Assembly: GCA_003225455.1 (NCBI GenBank)
Contig: QIAB01000038.1
Coordinates: 38,201 to 81,746 of the forward strand
Reading direction: 5' to 3'
Origin: Acidobacteriota bacterium
Lineage (GTDB): Bacteria; Acidobacteriota; Terriglobia; Terriglobales; Acidobacteriaceae
Length of the DNA stretch: 43,546 nt
Shown: positions 6,886-15,172 of the stretch, one piece after another
How the letters are laid out: the number at the start of each line of letters is the position of its first letter
How positions within the stretch are numbered: the stretch's first letter is position 1
Notes under the pieces: generated by a model
What the model saw: only the letters and a program-made list of their open reading frames with translations
Told to the model about the DNA's origin: nothing
Databases searched by the model: none
Position numbers and translations under genes: made by a program

Positions 6886-9156
6886 ATGCGATTGAAACTC
6901 CCCCTTCTTCGCACACGCATTGCTCCCGCGCGCGCGCCCATCTTGCGGTACGGCGTCGCTCTCCTCAGTATTACCCTGGCGCTGATTCCAGCTTTGCTGC
7001 TATCGGATGTTGTCGAGAGCCGGCTGGTGGTGTTTGCGGTCGCAATCATGGTCAGCGCCTGGTACGGAGGTTGGAAGCCCGGGCTGGTTGCGACATCGTT
7101 CGCGCTAACCGTCAGCGCTTATTTTTCTCTCGCCGGCACCCACTCTGCGTCGGAATATCGCAAGGCGATCATACATCTGGCGCTGTTTGTGTTTGTGGCG
7201 CTGCTGATTTGTTCGTTCAATGCTGCCCTGCGCTCTGCCCAGGAAGGCCTGCGCCGCTCCGAAACCAATTTCCGCTCACTAGTAACGAACGCGCCTTATG
7301 GCATCTGCCGTTGCGATTCGCAAGGCGCACTGTTGAGCGTGAACCCGGCGCTGGTGAGCATTCTTGGATACGAGTCTGCCTCTGAACTTGCCGGCCGCAA
7401 CCTGGCGAATCTCTACGCCGATTCGCAGCATTGGTTCACGCTGGCGGATCGTCTCAAATCGCTGCGGAAGTTTGAAGGATTGATTGCCGAATTGCAGTGC
7501 AAGGATGGAAGCACGGTTACGGTTCGCCTCTCCGGCCGCGCCATACGCGGCGAGAAAGATGCCATCTTCTTCGATTTATTTGCAGAAGATGTCACGGAAC
7601 ACAGGAAACTCGAGCAGCAACTGCGGCAAGCCCAAAAGATGGAGGCGGTGGGCAGGCTTGCCGGTGGGATCGCTCACGACTTCAACAATCTGCTGATGGT
7701 GATTTCCGGATACTCCGAGTTTCTGCTGGAGCGCATTGGGCCTGACGCTACACTACGCGGGCCAGCCCGGGAGATCGCCAGTGCAGCCGAGCGGGCCACT
7801 TCGCTGACCCGCCAACTGCTGGCCTTCAGCCGTAAGCAGATGCTTGCTCCCAAGGTGCTCGACCTCAATAGCATCGTTACCGAAAACCTGAATATGCTGA
7901 ACCGGGTGATTGGCGAGGACATTGAGCTGGTGATGATCCCTGGCGCTGAACTTGGCGCCGTGAAGGCTGATCCCGGCCAGATCGAACAGGTCATCATGAA
8001 TTTGGCTGTGAACGCGCGTGATGCCATGCCCCAGGGCGGCAAGCTCACCATTGAGACCGCAAACGTCGTGCTCGACGAAAGCTACGCGCGGCTGCATGCC
8101 CCGCTCGAACCCGGTGAGTACGTGATGCTTGCCATCAGCGACACTGGCGCCGGCATGGACGCCGAGACACAAACTCACATTTTCGAGCCGTTCTTCACTA
8201 CCAAGGGAACCAAGGGCACCGGCCTCGGCCTCTCGACCGTCTATGGAATCATTAAGCAAAGTGAAGGCTCCATTTGGGTCTACAGCGAGCCGGGCAAGGG
8301 ATCGACATTCAAGATTTATTTGCCTCGCGTCAACGCGGCCGTAGCAGCGCTCGCGGCTCAACCTGTGGTTGCACCTGCGAAATCCGGGAAGGCTCACGAA
8401 ACTATTTTGGTTGTGGAGGACGAATCCAAGCTCCGCCGCTTGGCGCGTCTCGCACTGCAAGATGAGGGCTATAACGTGCTCGAAGCCTCGGACGGCGCCG
8501 CCGCTATTCGGGCCGCCAACAGTTACCCCGGCCCCATTCACCTGCTCTTGACCGACGTGGTCATGCCAGTAATGAACGGGCGCGAGCTGGCGCAACGTAT
8601 TTCCGCGCTTCGCCCCGAATCTCGAGTGCTGTACATGTCCGGGTACACGGAGAACGTCATCGGCCACAACGGCATGCTGGAAGAAGGTGTCAACCTGCTC
8701 CAGAAGCCTTTTACCCTCCCGGCTCTGAAGGCCAGAGTCCGCGAGGTGCTCGACGCACCACTCCCTCAGGAGGTCCAAATGGCTCGTTTTGCTCGCGAAT
8801 CTCAGTTGCCGCGGCGGGAGAAATTTACTTCTCCCTTCCGTGCCCAGCGTTTCAATCTTCATCTACCGCTGAAGTACCGCATCCTCGGCGAGGACGATTG
8901 GCGCGATGGAACTACGGAGAATATCAGCCGCTCCGGATTGTTATTCCAAGCCGAAGAAACGGTAGCTCCCAACGCACAGCTCGAGATCAATCTTGTCCTG
9001 CCGGCGGAGATCGCAGGATTGTCGGCAGCAGAAGTGGTGTGCCGCGGCGAGGTGGTGCGAACAGTGAAACCCGAATCTTCTACCGTGAACCCAGCGCTGG
9101 CAGCAAAGATACTGCAATATCATTTCCAGCACGGATCGCATGTGCCGGAAGCGTAA
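6886..9156 (+). CDS. Hybrid sensor histidine kinase with receiver and C-terminal PilZ domain
   Basis: A 756-residue inner-membrane signalling protein. Residues 20-113 hold about four membrane spans resembling DUF4118 (KdpD-type) sensors. PAS domain about 125-240. HisKA phosphoacceptor His264 in GGIAHDFNNLL; HATPase with N-box NLAVNARDA (372-380), DTGAG (419-423) and GTGLGLS (444-450). A receiver domain at 505-622 has ILVVEDE, phosphoacceptor Asp557 in LLTDVVMP and Lys607 in QKPF. Residues 654-747 form a PilZ-like domain with NISRSGLLF, but its RxxxR site is degenerate (RFNLH), so c-di-GMP binding is doubtful. All kinase and receiver residues are present, so phosphorelay should work. It sits opposite in strand inside the obgE/nadD cluster. 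Confidence 0.9.
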   Translation: MRLKLPLLRTRIAPARAPILRYGVALLSITLALIPALLLSDVVESRLVVFAVAIMVSAWYGGWKPGLVATSFALTVSAYFSLAGTHSASEYRKAIIHLALFVFVALLICSFNAALRSAQEGLRRSETNFRSLVTNAPYGICRCDSQGALLSVNPALVSILGYESASELAGRNLANLYADSQHWFTLADRLKSLRKFEGLIAELQCKDGSTVTVRLSGRAIRGEKDAIFFDLFAEDVTEHRKLEQQLRQAQKMEAVGRLAGGIAHDFNNLLMVISGYSEFLLERIGPDATLRGPAREIASAAERATSLTRQLLAFSRKQMLAPKVLDLNSIVTENLNMLNRVIGEDIELVMIPGAELGAVKADPGQIEQVIMNLAVNARDAMPQGGKLTIETANVVLDESYARLHAPLEPGEYVMLAISDTGAGMDAETQTHIFEPFFTTKGTKGTGLGLSTVYGIIKQSEGSIWVYSEPGKGSTFKIYLPRVNAAVAALAAQPVVAPAKSGKAHETILVVEDESKLRRLARLALQDEGYNVLEASDGAAAIRAANSYPGPIHLLLTDVVMPVMNGRELAQRISALRPESRVLYMSGYTENVIGHNGMLEEGVNLLQKPFTLPALKARVREVLDAPLPQEVQMARFARESQLPRREKFTSPFRAQRFNLHLPLKYRILGEDDWRDGTTENISRSGLLFQAEETVAPNAQLEINLVLPAEIAGLSAAEVVCRGEVVRTVKPESSTVNPALAAKILQYHFQHGSHVPEA

Positions 9157-9187
9157 AGCCTCGCTGCTAGTTCTCAGTTGCCAGTTT

Positions 9188-10243
9188 TCAGTTCCCGGTA
9201 ACGCCTTGTTCGGCTTCTTGCGCCGCTGGCTGGCGCCGGAGTTCTTTCACTCTCTCTGCCATCGCGTACTTCAACTCTTCGATGCCTTTGCCGGTTACCG
9301 CTGAGACGGGAAACAATTCGTATCCCTCCTTCTTGCAGTACCGCTTCAGCTTCGCCAGCTTGTCTTTGTTGGCCACGTCGATCTTTGAAGCGACCATGAT
9401 CATCGGCTTCTCGTCCAGCTTTGCTCCAAAGCTAGCCAGCTCGCCCATGATCACCTCGACGTCTTTCACCGGGTCGGGTCGTCCGCTGGCGTCTGAAACG
9501 TCGACCAAATGCACCAGCAGGCGCGTGCGCTCAATGTGACGAAGAAACTGAGTGCCCAGACCGGCGCCGCTATGGGCGCCCTCGATCAGGCCGGGGATAT
9601 CTGCCACAACGAAACTCTTCTCGTCAGGAGGCTGGCCGGCCATAACCACGCCGAGGTTCGGCTCCAAAGTGGTAAACGGATAATCAGCAATTTTGGGCCG
9701 CGCGGCTGAGATGCGTGAGATCAGAGTGGACTTGCCAACGTTGGGGTATCCGACCAGGCCCACGTCAGCGAGGAGTTTCAGTTCCAGGCGGTAAACGCGC
9801 TCCTCCCCCGGACGGCCGTCTTCGTGCTCACGAGGAGCCTGGTGGGTTGAAGTGGCAAACCGCGCGTTACCGCGCCCACCTCGGCCGCCGCGAGCGACTA
9901 CGATGCGCTCATCGGCATGAGAGAAGTCGTGAATTTTCTCGCCACTTTCATCGTCGTAGAGGATCGTTCCAACCGGAACTTTAAGTATGATGTCTTCGCC
10001 CTCACGGCCGGTCTTGTTCGCGCCTTCGCCGTGACGTCCGCGCTGCGCTTTGTATTCGGGATTGAAGCGGAAGTGGACTAGCGTGTTATGGCGTTCGCTG
10101 GATTCCATGTAGATGTCGCCGCCCTTGCCGCCATCGCCTCCGGATGGTCCGCCACGTGGAACGTATTTTTCCCGCCTAAAAGCCATGCAGCCATTGCCGC
10201 CGTCGCCAGCTTTAACGCGAATTTTGGCTTCGTCGATGAACAT
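9188..10243 (-). CDS. obgE: GTPase ObgE/CgtA
   Basis: A 351-residue GTPase acting in 50S ribosome assembly and stress control. The glycine-rich Obg fold covers residues 1-158 ([38 protein letters not shown]). The G domain follows: G1 GYPNVGKST, switch II/G3 [20 protein letters not shown]4-like ASKID and G5 VSAVTG. The extra C-terminal OCT domain found in some Firmicutes is absent, which is normal for this length. The start lacks a clear Shine-Dalgarno. It is third in the rplU-rpmA-obgE series but separated from rpmA by an apparent terminator. Confidence 0.95.
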   Translation of the reverse strand: MFIDEAKIRVKAGDGGNGCMAFRREKYVPRGGPSGGDGGKGGDIYMESSERHNTLVHFRFNPEYKAQRGRHGEGANKTGREGEDIILKVPVGTILYDDESGEKIHDFSHADERIVVARGGRGGRGNARFATSTHQAPREHEDGRPGEERVYRLELKLLADVGLVGYPNVGKSTLISRISAARPKIADYPFTTLEPNLGVVMAGQPPDEKSFVVADIPGLIEGAHSGAGLGTQFLRHIERTRLLVHLVDVSDASGRPDPVKDVEVIMGELASFGAKLDEKPMIMVASKIDVANKDKLAKLKRYCKKEGYELFPVSAVTGKGIEELKYAMAERVKELRRQPAAQEAEQGVTGN

Positions 10244-10323
10244 AGTTTTTAGCGATCAGACTGTAAACTGTCAGGCAAATCCTCAAATGTGAAGGCTGAT
10301 AGCTGACAGCTGAAGGCCTAAAT

Positions 10324-10350
10324 AAAAAAGCCCCAACCCGAAGGCGAGGC
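10324..10350 (-). terminator. UUCG-capped terminator between rpmA and obgE
   Basis: Read on the minus strand: GCCTCGCC, a TTCG tetraloop, GGTTGGGGC (one bulged T and two G-T pairs), then a run of six T. It lies downstream of rpmA and upstream of obgE, so much of the ribosomal-protein transcript should end here. Confidence 0.7.
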
Positions 10351-10351
10351 T

Positions 10352-10396
10352 GTGTGGCGCGGACACTCTTGTCCGCGCGAACCGGGCAGTCTCTAC
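10352..10396 (-). repeat. Palindromic repeat starting at the rpmA stop codon
   Basis: On the minus strand the rpmA stop codon lies in a GTAG (10396-10393). It is followed by AGACTGCCCGGTTC and then a perfect 9-bp hairpin, GCGCGGACA (loop AGAG) TGTCCGCGC. The GTAG matches the REP elements near the transposase, but the loop (AGAG, not TCCT) differs, so it may be a separate repeat family. Confidence 0.5.
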
Positions 10397-10656
10397 TTCG
10401 CTTCCATCGGCTCGATCATCACGAACTTGCCCATGGAGCCTTTGTTCATGAATTTGATCCGGCCGGAGATTTTGGCGAAGAGCGTGTCGTCTTTGCCGCG
10501 GCCGACGTTGAGGCCCGGTTTCACCCGGGTGCCCCGCTGCCGCACGATGATAGTGCCGCCGGGAACGACTTGCCCCCCGAATGCCTTGAAGCCCAGCCGC
10601 TGTGAATTCGAGTCGCGTCCGTTGCGTGAACTGCCTAATCCCTTTTTATGTGCCAT
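10393..10656 (-). CDS. rpmA: 50S ribosomal protein L27
   Basis: An 87-residue bL27 protein; its N-terminal tail reaches the peptidyl-transferase centre. It begins [31 protein letters not shown], the standard N-terminus without the cleaved leader found in Firmicutes. Also typical are [15 protein letters not shown] and [15 protein letters not shown]. Full length. It follows rplU and precedes obgE as in most bacteria. Its stop codon forms part of a GTAG preceding a palindromic repeat. Confidence 0.97.
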   Translation of the reverse strand: MAHKKGLGSSRNGRDSNSQRLGFKAFGGQVVPGGTIIVRQRGTRVKPGLNVGRGKDDTLFAKISGRIKFMNKGSMGKFVMIEPMEAK

Positions 10657-10699
10657 GACCTATGTCTCAGTTTCTAATCTTAGAAGCCAGTAGCTTCGA

Positions 10700-10750
10700 G
10701 CGGCGAGGGCGAGGACGCCCTCGCGACAGTCGGCGAGACGCCGGCGCTAC
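10700..10750 (-). repeat. REP-like element: GTAG plus two hairpins, at the rplU stop codon
   Basis: On the minus strand: GTAG (10750-10747, containing the rplU TAG stop); an imperfect stem CGGCG, loop TCT, CGCCG; then a perfect 9-bp stem GCGAGGGCG, loop TCCT, CGCCCTCGC (10724-10703). The TCCT-loop 9-bp stem is the same design as the elements flanking the RAYT gene at 36.4-37.2 kb, with an unrelated stem sequence. Confidence 0.65.
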
Positions 10751-11238
10751 TTTTTCTTCTTCGATGTCGATTTTTTTGCTGCCGGTTTTTTCGGTGCTGC
10801 TTTCTTCTTCGCCGGAGCCTTCGCTGCTTTGGCCTCCGCTTTCGGGGCGATCTCCACGGGCTCTTCTGCGGCTTTCACTTGCTTGGGCTTCGCTTCTTTT
10901 TTCGTGGGCTCGGGAGCGGTGAACTTCTGGCCATCAAACGCGATCTCAGTAATGCGAACCGCAGTGAACGGCTGACGATGGCCGGCAATCTTTTTGTACT
11001 GCTTTTTGCGTTTGTAGTGGAACACGAGAATCTTGTCACCACGCCCCTGCTCAACCACCTCGCCGACAACTCGCGCCTCTGACTGCGGACGTCCAATTTG
11101 CCCTTCGCCGCCGGAAACCGCCAGCACATCGCTGAACTCGATCGTCTTGTCTGCGCCGTTTCCCTGGCTCTCGACACGAATCACATCGCCAGGCGCGACC
11201 CGGTACTGTTTTCCCCCGGTGCGGATGACCGCGTACAT
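10747..11238 (-). CDS. rplU: 50S ribosomal protein L21 with long basic C-terminal tail
   Basis: A 163-residue bL21 protein. Two ATGs occur close together; the second (11238) is preferred because the GGAGG then lies 7 nt away rather than 1, and it gives the canonical start MYAVIRTGGKQYRV. Residues 1-105 form the normal domain (ILVFHYKRKKQYKKIAGHRQPFT). After about residue 110 comes a tail of some 53 residues built of Lys, Ala, Pro and Glu, ending in a poly-Lys run; ordinary L21 is 100-105 residues. The tail is likely disordered and may contact rRNA. First gene of the rplU-rpmA-obgE series, with a good promoter upstream. Confidence 0.96.
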   Translation of the reverse strand: MYAVIRTGGKQYRVAPGDVIRVESQGNGADKTIEFSDVLAVSGGEGQIGRPQSEARVVGEVVEQGRGDKILVFHYKRKKQYKKIAGHRQPFTAVRITEIAFDGQKFTAPEPTKKEAKPKQVKAAEEPVEIAPKAEAKAAKAPAKKKAAPKKPAAKKSTSKKKK

Positions 11239-11383
11239 AGGCATGCCTCCGTGGTTACCGGCCGTGTTGTGCGATCCGGTAAACCTGCTGATTTCCTTAT
11301 GCTTGCTGTGTTCCGCGTCGGCGCTTTCAGCAACGATTGCGGACGGCCCCAGAACGGAGCCGCGAGTACAGGCAAACTGAATT

Positions 11384-11413
11384 ATTCTAACGTGCGCTCT
11401 GGAACAGCGTCAA
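11384..11413 (-). promoter_or_regulatory. Sigma70-type promoter of the rplU operon
   Basis: On the minus strand: TTGACG (11413-11408), an 18-nt spacer, then TAGAAT (11389-11384). Both boxes match five of six consensus bases. A start near 11377 gives a leader of about 140 nt before rplU, long enough for autoregulation, although I could not identify a defined L21-leader fold. Confidence 0.65.
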
Positions 11414-11492
11414 ACTGAAGCCGTAGTCGTTGGTGTGCTTTGCGTTTGCATAGTTCTGTGCGACAATCTGTCGCCGAATCGGAGGAAACTCA

Positions 11493-11972
11493 ATGCAGAA
11501 GCGCGTCTTCACCGTCTTAGTTTGCATAGTCGCCATGAGTCTCTCAGGATTTGCAGCCCAAAAGAAATCCACCCGGAAATCGGCAGCTGGCCCCGCTCCC
11601 GACAAAGCGTACATGCAGAAGATCTGGGATGGCTGGGGCACTCTCGATACCGCCAATACCGCACAATTCTATGCCCAGGGACCGCACGTATTTTTTGACA
11701 TCGCGCCGCTCAAGTACGACAGTTGGGACGAGTATCAGAGCGGAGTGAAGAAAGTGCTTGCGGGCTACAAGTCAGCCAAATTCACCGTCAATGACGATGC
11801 CCAAGTCCATTCTGCAGGAAACTCTTACTGGGCCACGTCCACCGTGAAGGAAGATGCGACTCTGAAAAATAGCAAACGGGAATTGGCTACCTGGCGCTGG
11901 ACGGTTGTTTTTGAGAATCAGGATGGCAAGTGGCTGATCGTACACGAGCATGTCTCTGCGCCCGCGCAGTAG
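11493..11972 (+). CDS. Secreted SnoaL-like/NTF2-fold protein
   Basis: A 159-residue exported protein. MQKRVFTVLVCIVAMSLSGFAAQ is a Sec signal, followed by a Lys/Ser-rich linker. The rest looks like the NTF2/SnoaL cone fold: an N-terminal helix (YMQKIWDGWGTLDTANTAQFY), a central GPHVFFDIAPLKYDSWDEYQSGVKKVL segment, and the final strand WRWTVVFENQDGKWLIVHEHVSAP, the usual SnoaL_3/DUF4440 ending. The fold serves many roles, so no reaction is assigned. A GGAGG lies 9-13 nt upstream of the ATG. Monocistronic, divergent from rplU. Confidence 0.8.
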   Translation: MQKRVFTVLVCIVAMSLSGFAAQKKSTRKSAAGPAPDKAYMQKIWDGWGTLDTANTAQFYAQGPHVFFDIAPLKYDSWDEYQSGVKKVLAGYKSAKFTVNDDAQVHSAGNSYWATSTVKEDATLKNSKRELATWRWTVVFENQDGKWLIVHEHVSAPAQ

Positions 11973-12050
11973 AAATTCGGGAGCCGGGTCTGCTGGGCGG
12001 GCCATATGCCCGCAAATCTCGACTCTTTGTCGCAAACTCCAGCATTCGAA

Positions 12051-12815
12051 TCAGTACGCCACCGCGAAGAAATACGCTGTCATACCGGCGCCTACTAATA
12101 TCACGAACCAGCGTACCCAGGCCTGCGGCAGCCGCAAGGCATAATGCGCGCCGAAGTATCCTCCGACGACCGCTCCCGCAATCATGATCACAGCCTGAGG
12201 CCAAGAGATGGCCCGCCGCAGAATGAACACGAGCACGGCAATGCCATTGATCGCGCTGCCGAGTACGCTTTTGAGCGCATTCATGGAGTGAATATCCGTC
12301 ATGCCGATTGCGGCCAGCATGGCCAGATTCACGATTCCAACGCCGCCGCCGAAGTATCCTCCATAGATCGCAACCAGCAATTCGAAAATTGAGGCGCTAA
12401 CGATTGCTCCGGCGCCAGCTTCGCGTCCCAAGGCAGATGGCCGCCCGCCGGAAAGTCGGTTGCCAAATAGAAACAGCACCGTCGCGCCGAGCATCAGCCA
12501 CGGCAGTATGCGCATGAAGGTGTGGGCGGGAGTCTTCAATAACAGAGCCGCACCCGCTACGCCGCCGAGCAAGCTGGTCGCAATGAGCGGAACCATCACA
12601 CGCCTGGGCACGTCCAGACGGTTGCGATAGGCGCCGCCACTGGCGGTCACGCCTGCCCAGAGGGCCAACGTATTCGTCGCGTTCGCCGGGATTGGCGGAA
12701 CGCCGGTGAAGAGCAGCGCGGGAAAGGAGATGAAGCTGCCGCCTCCGGCGACCGCGTTCAGCGCTCCGCCCAGAATACCGGCAAAAAATAAGAAGAGGCC
12801 TTGATGGAGAATCAA
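12051..12815 (-). CDS. TauE/SafE-family sulfite/anion exporter-like permease
   Basis: A 254-residue membrane protein with about seven or eight hydrophobic segments and the duplicated TauE/SafE hallmark: GALNAVAGGGSFISFPALLFTGVPPIPANATNTLALW in the first half and GGYFGGGVGIVNLAMLAAIG in the second. The family transports sulfite, organosulfonates and related anions; the substrate here cannot be told. The start is TTG 12815, which gives the expected first helix; no ATG or Shine-Dalgarno is visible upstream, so the exact start is uncertain. It is divergent from the gene at 12957. Confidence 0.88.
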   Translation of the reverse strand: MILHQGLFLFFAGILGGALNAVAGGGSFISFPALLFTGVPPIPANATNTLALWAGVTASGGAYRNRLDVPRRVMVPLIATSLLGGVAGAALLLKTPAHTFMRILPWLMLGATVLFLFGNRLSGGRPSALGREAGAGAIVSASIFELLVAIYGGYFGGGVGIVNLAMLAAIGMTDIHSMNALKSVLGSAINGIAVLVFILRRAISWPQAVIMIAGAVVGGYFGAHYALRLPQAWVRWFVILVGAGMTAYFFAVAY

Positions 12816-12956
12816 GAATAAAGGTGTATCACAGAACCTGCCCTCTTCGACTTAGCCGCCGGGATCACCTCAATGACGTGCATTACGGACCATACAAAGA
12901 GTCGGCTCCAGTGACCATCATCCCTCTGGCTCGTCTGATTATCAGAGGAGACCCTT

Positions 12957-13484
12957 ATGTTTCGAGCTCCGTTATGGGCTTTATGCGCGCTATGGTTCAG
13001 CACCTGGGTGGCGCTTGCTCAGCAAACGCCGAGGCCCTGTTCAGAACCCGAGCAAAAGCAGTTTGAGTTTTGGGTTGGAGAATGGGATCTCATCTGGCCT
13101 GGAGATAAAGCGGGCGAAACCGGCCATGGCACGAATATCATCAGGCGAGTTTTAGACGGCTGTATTGTTGAAGAGACCTTCTCCGGCGGCGATTCGATGC
13201 ATCTTCGTGGCCGCAGCGTTTCGGTGTTCGATGTTCGAGCGCGAAGGTGGAAGCAGACATGGGTAGACAACGAAGGTGGCTATCTGGATTTTGTCGGCGA
13301 GTTCAAAGATGGCCAAATGATCCTGGCCTGTGAAGCGAGGTCTCCGGATGGTTCTAAAGTTCTGCAGCGCATGGTCTGGAAAAACGTCAGCCCTAAAGAG
13401 CTCGACTGGAGCTGGGAAAGATCGTCTGACGGCGGCAAGACTTGGCAAGTGCTGTGGCCGATCCACTACAGGCGTAAGAGCTAA
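12957..13484 (+). CDS. Secreted DUF1579-like protein
   Basis: A 175-residue protein with an AGAGGAG site 5-11 nt before ATG. The signal peptide is MFRAPLWALCALWFSTWVALAQQ. The mature part starts FEFWVGEWDLIWPG, the typical opening of DUF1579-type lipocalin-like beta barrels, and continues with alternating beta segments (GTNIIRRVLDGCIVEETFSGG, GRSVSVFDVRARRWKQTWVDNEGGYLDFVGEF). Tryptophan content is high, as is usual in these barrels. No catalytic motif is apparent. The reaction or ligand is unknown. Confidence 0.75.
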   Translation: MFRAPLWALCALWFSTWVALAQQTPRPCSEPEQKQFEFWVGEWDLIWPGDKAGETGHGTNIIRRVLDGCIVEETFSGGDSMHLRGRSVSVFDVRARRWKQTWVDNEGGYLDFVGEFKDGQMILACEARSPDGSKVLQRMVWKNVSPKELDWSWERSSDGGKTWQVLWPIHYRRKS

Positions 13485-13519
13485 GTAAGCCAGAAGGAAG
13501 AACGTGATTTCGTGGCGAG

Positions 13520-13553
13520 GTGGAGGTGCGGCAGAAACAGCCGCACCTCCCAC
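13520..13553. terminator. Long perfect hairpin between convergent genes
   Basis: GGAGGTGCGGC, loop AGAAACA, GCCGCACCTCC: an 11-bp perfect stem extended by GTG/CAC past one bulged C. It lies between the ends of the genes at 12957-13484 (+) and 13567-14949 (-). There is no T-run on either side, so it may be a processing or rho-blocking structure, or a dispersed palindrome, rather than a classical terminator. Confidence 0.5.
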
Positions 13554-13566
13554 TCCGATTAGGACG

Positions 13567-14949
13567 CTACTGGCAGCTGGCGAAGCTCAGGGCGGCCGCT
13601 GTTGTGGGGTTTCCAGCAGTTACCGAGAGCGTCGCAATCGCATCCGTCAAGCTGGTCTGCATGCTCGACGGACTGCAATCCGGCTGTCCCGCTGACCCCG
13701 GGATGAACGCGCTCGCGCCTACGGTGTAGTCCACCTCCCCTGAAGCCGGAGCTGCGGGCGTCTGGTTTCCACCAGAGTTGAAGCCTCCGATGCTTGGGTT
13801 AGCCGCGGGAACCGCAAGCGTATAGCTCGCGCAGTCTGTGCTCGCGGGGCAACTCGCGCCGGCCGCAGTGGTCAGTGTAGCAGTCGCAGCCGACTGCTGG
13901 GCTAGAGGAACCGTGATGAACATGCTGTTGCCAATCGACTGCAGTGCGGATACTGAGAGGTCCGCGATAGTGCCTGTGCTTCCCGTACTCGTCGTGATCT
14001 GGCCACTGATCGAAGCCGGCAGCCCCGCAGGTGTGAGTGGAACCGTGCCCAGCGAGTCGCCTGCTTTCACGCCGGTAATCGCTGTGGCCGCATAGGTGTT
14101 TCCCGAACCATCGATCGCAACGGCGACCAGGTTATACGTGCCATCCGCAACCGGACAGAAAACGAAACTTCCGTTCGAGGCCGGGACGGCTTGCATCAGC
14201 ACGGCGCCATCTGCCTGCTCGAGCGCGACAATAGTATTGCCGCCAACAACCGGTAGCTGGGTTGAGCCATCGATAATTGTTCCGCTGATAGAACTTGATG
14301 CCGACTGCAGCGAGACTTCGCCCGCATGCAGCACCGGCTTCAGGCGATACTGTCCGTTGCCTTGCACTACCACGGAAGCACAGGCGTCGAAATCTATATT
14401 CAAATCTTTGGTCTGTCCCGAGCCGACGGTGAAGCTTCCGCCCGCAATTTGCCCGGATGGGATCTTGATTCCGGTCTGCGACTCCGACGAAAGCTGCAAC
14501 GGCTGAGGCGTATTGGAAGGATCGCTGGTCAGCATCAGGCAGTTAGCGACGTTGCCGCACTTATTGTTATTTACGCTGGCAGTGTTGGGCGCCAATATTA
14601 CGCGAATCTGCTCGTAGGTCCCGGGATCAATTTCGGCCGAGCCCAACATGGCGAGGAAGCACTGGTTCGCAACTCCGAGCAGATCTACTTGCACCGGATT
14701 GCCCTTCAAGCCCGGCGCAAGGTCGATCCATCCGGCATCGCTGGCCGAGGCGCTTGCACTCTTGTGAATCAGCACGTCGCTTACAGTCACGTAGACGTGC
14801 CGGTATGGGCCCTGTGGTGCCGCGCAGGTGGGCGGATCACTTATGCTGGTGTTAACCGTGCCAGGCTTGCTTCCGCCACTGCAACTTAGTAGAAAAATTG
14901 CCACGGCGATGATCGCGACCAGTAACCCGATACATGTGCGCAGACGCAT
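13567..14949 (-). CDS. DUF4382 lipoprotein with carboxypeptidase-regulatory-like domain
   Basis: A 460-residue exported lipoprotein. The start is ATG 14949, preceded by AGGAGGAG; an earlier in-frame start (15036) has no site and would bury the signal. The signal peptide ends LLSC (Cys23 lipobox). Residues about 30-200 match DUF4382: GPYRHVYVTVSDVLIHKSASA, then GTYEQIRVILAP and later LNIDFDACASVVVQGNGQYRLKPVLHAGEV. A following segment, SISGTIIDGSTQLPVVGGNTIVALEQ, is a carboxypeptidase-regulatory-like beta sandwich. The C-terminal third is Ser/Thr/Ala-rich low complexity. Likely anchored on the outer membrane facing the periplasm or surface. Confidence 0.85.
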   Translation of the reverse strand: MRLRTCIGLLVAIIAVAIFLLSCSGGSKPGTVNTSISDPPTCAAPQGPYRHVYVTVSDVLIHKSASASASDAGWIDLAPGLKGNPVQVDLLGVANQCFLAMLGSAEIDPGTYEQIRVILAPNTASVNNNKCGNVANCLMLTSDPSNTPQPLQLSSESQTGIKIPSGQIAGGSFTVGSGQTKDLNIDFDACASVVVQGNGQYRLKPVLHAGEVSLQSASSSISGTIIDGSTQLPVVGGNTIVALEQADGAVLMQAVPASNGSFVFCPVADGTYNLVAVAIDGSGNTYAATAITGVKAGDSLGTVPLTPAGLPASISGQITTSTGSTGTIADLSVSALQSIGNSMFITVPLAQQSAATATLTTAAGASCPASTDCASYTLAVPAANPSIGGFNSGGNQTPAAPASGEVDYTVGASAFIPGSAGQPDCSPSSMQTSLTDAIATLSVTAGNPTTAAALSFASCQ

Positions 14950-15172
14950 TACTCCTCCTGAAATTCGGATTAGACCCCTAATCTTGCATGATTGGAGTTG
15001 ATCGCACAGGTTACTTACGTTCACCAGAAGGGTCATTCCCGGCGCTTGGTTCTAATTGACAACATCAACAAACATTGAGGCTTAAGCGGAGAAGCGGAGT
15101 ATCAAGAGGGGTAAACTAGCCCTGAATGAGAAAACGAGAGAAAAGACACAACCAACCGCTGCAAGCAGAAAG

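Noticed and set aside
7753-8862. A 369-codon minus-strand open frame inside the histidine kinase gene
   Set aside because: All domains of the plus-strand kinase are recognisable here; the antisense frame reflects high GC and codon bias.
9157-9187. A small RNA or repeat with CAGTTCTCAGTTGCCAGTTT-like sequence
   Set aside because: A short run of CAGTT units resembling degenerate intergenic repeats is visible, but nothing supports transcription or a defined structure.
10700-10750. Terminator of rplU
   Set aside because: The hairpin has no T-run after it on the minus strand, and the same stem-loop design recurs at loci that are not gene ends, so it is called a REP element.
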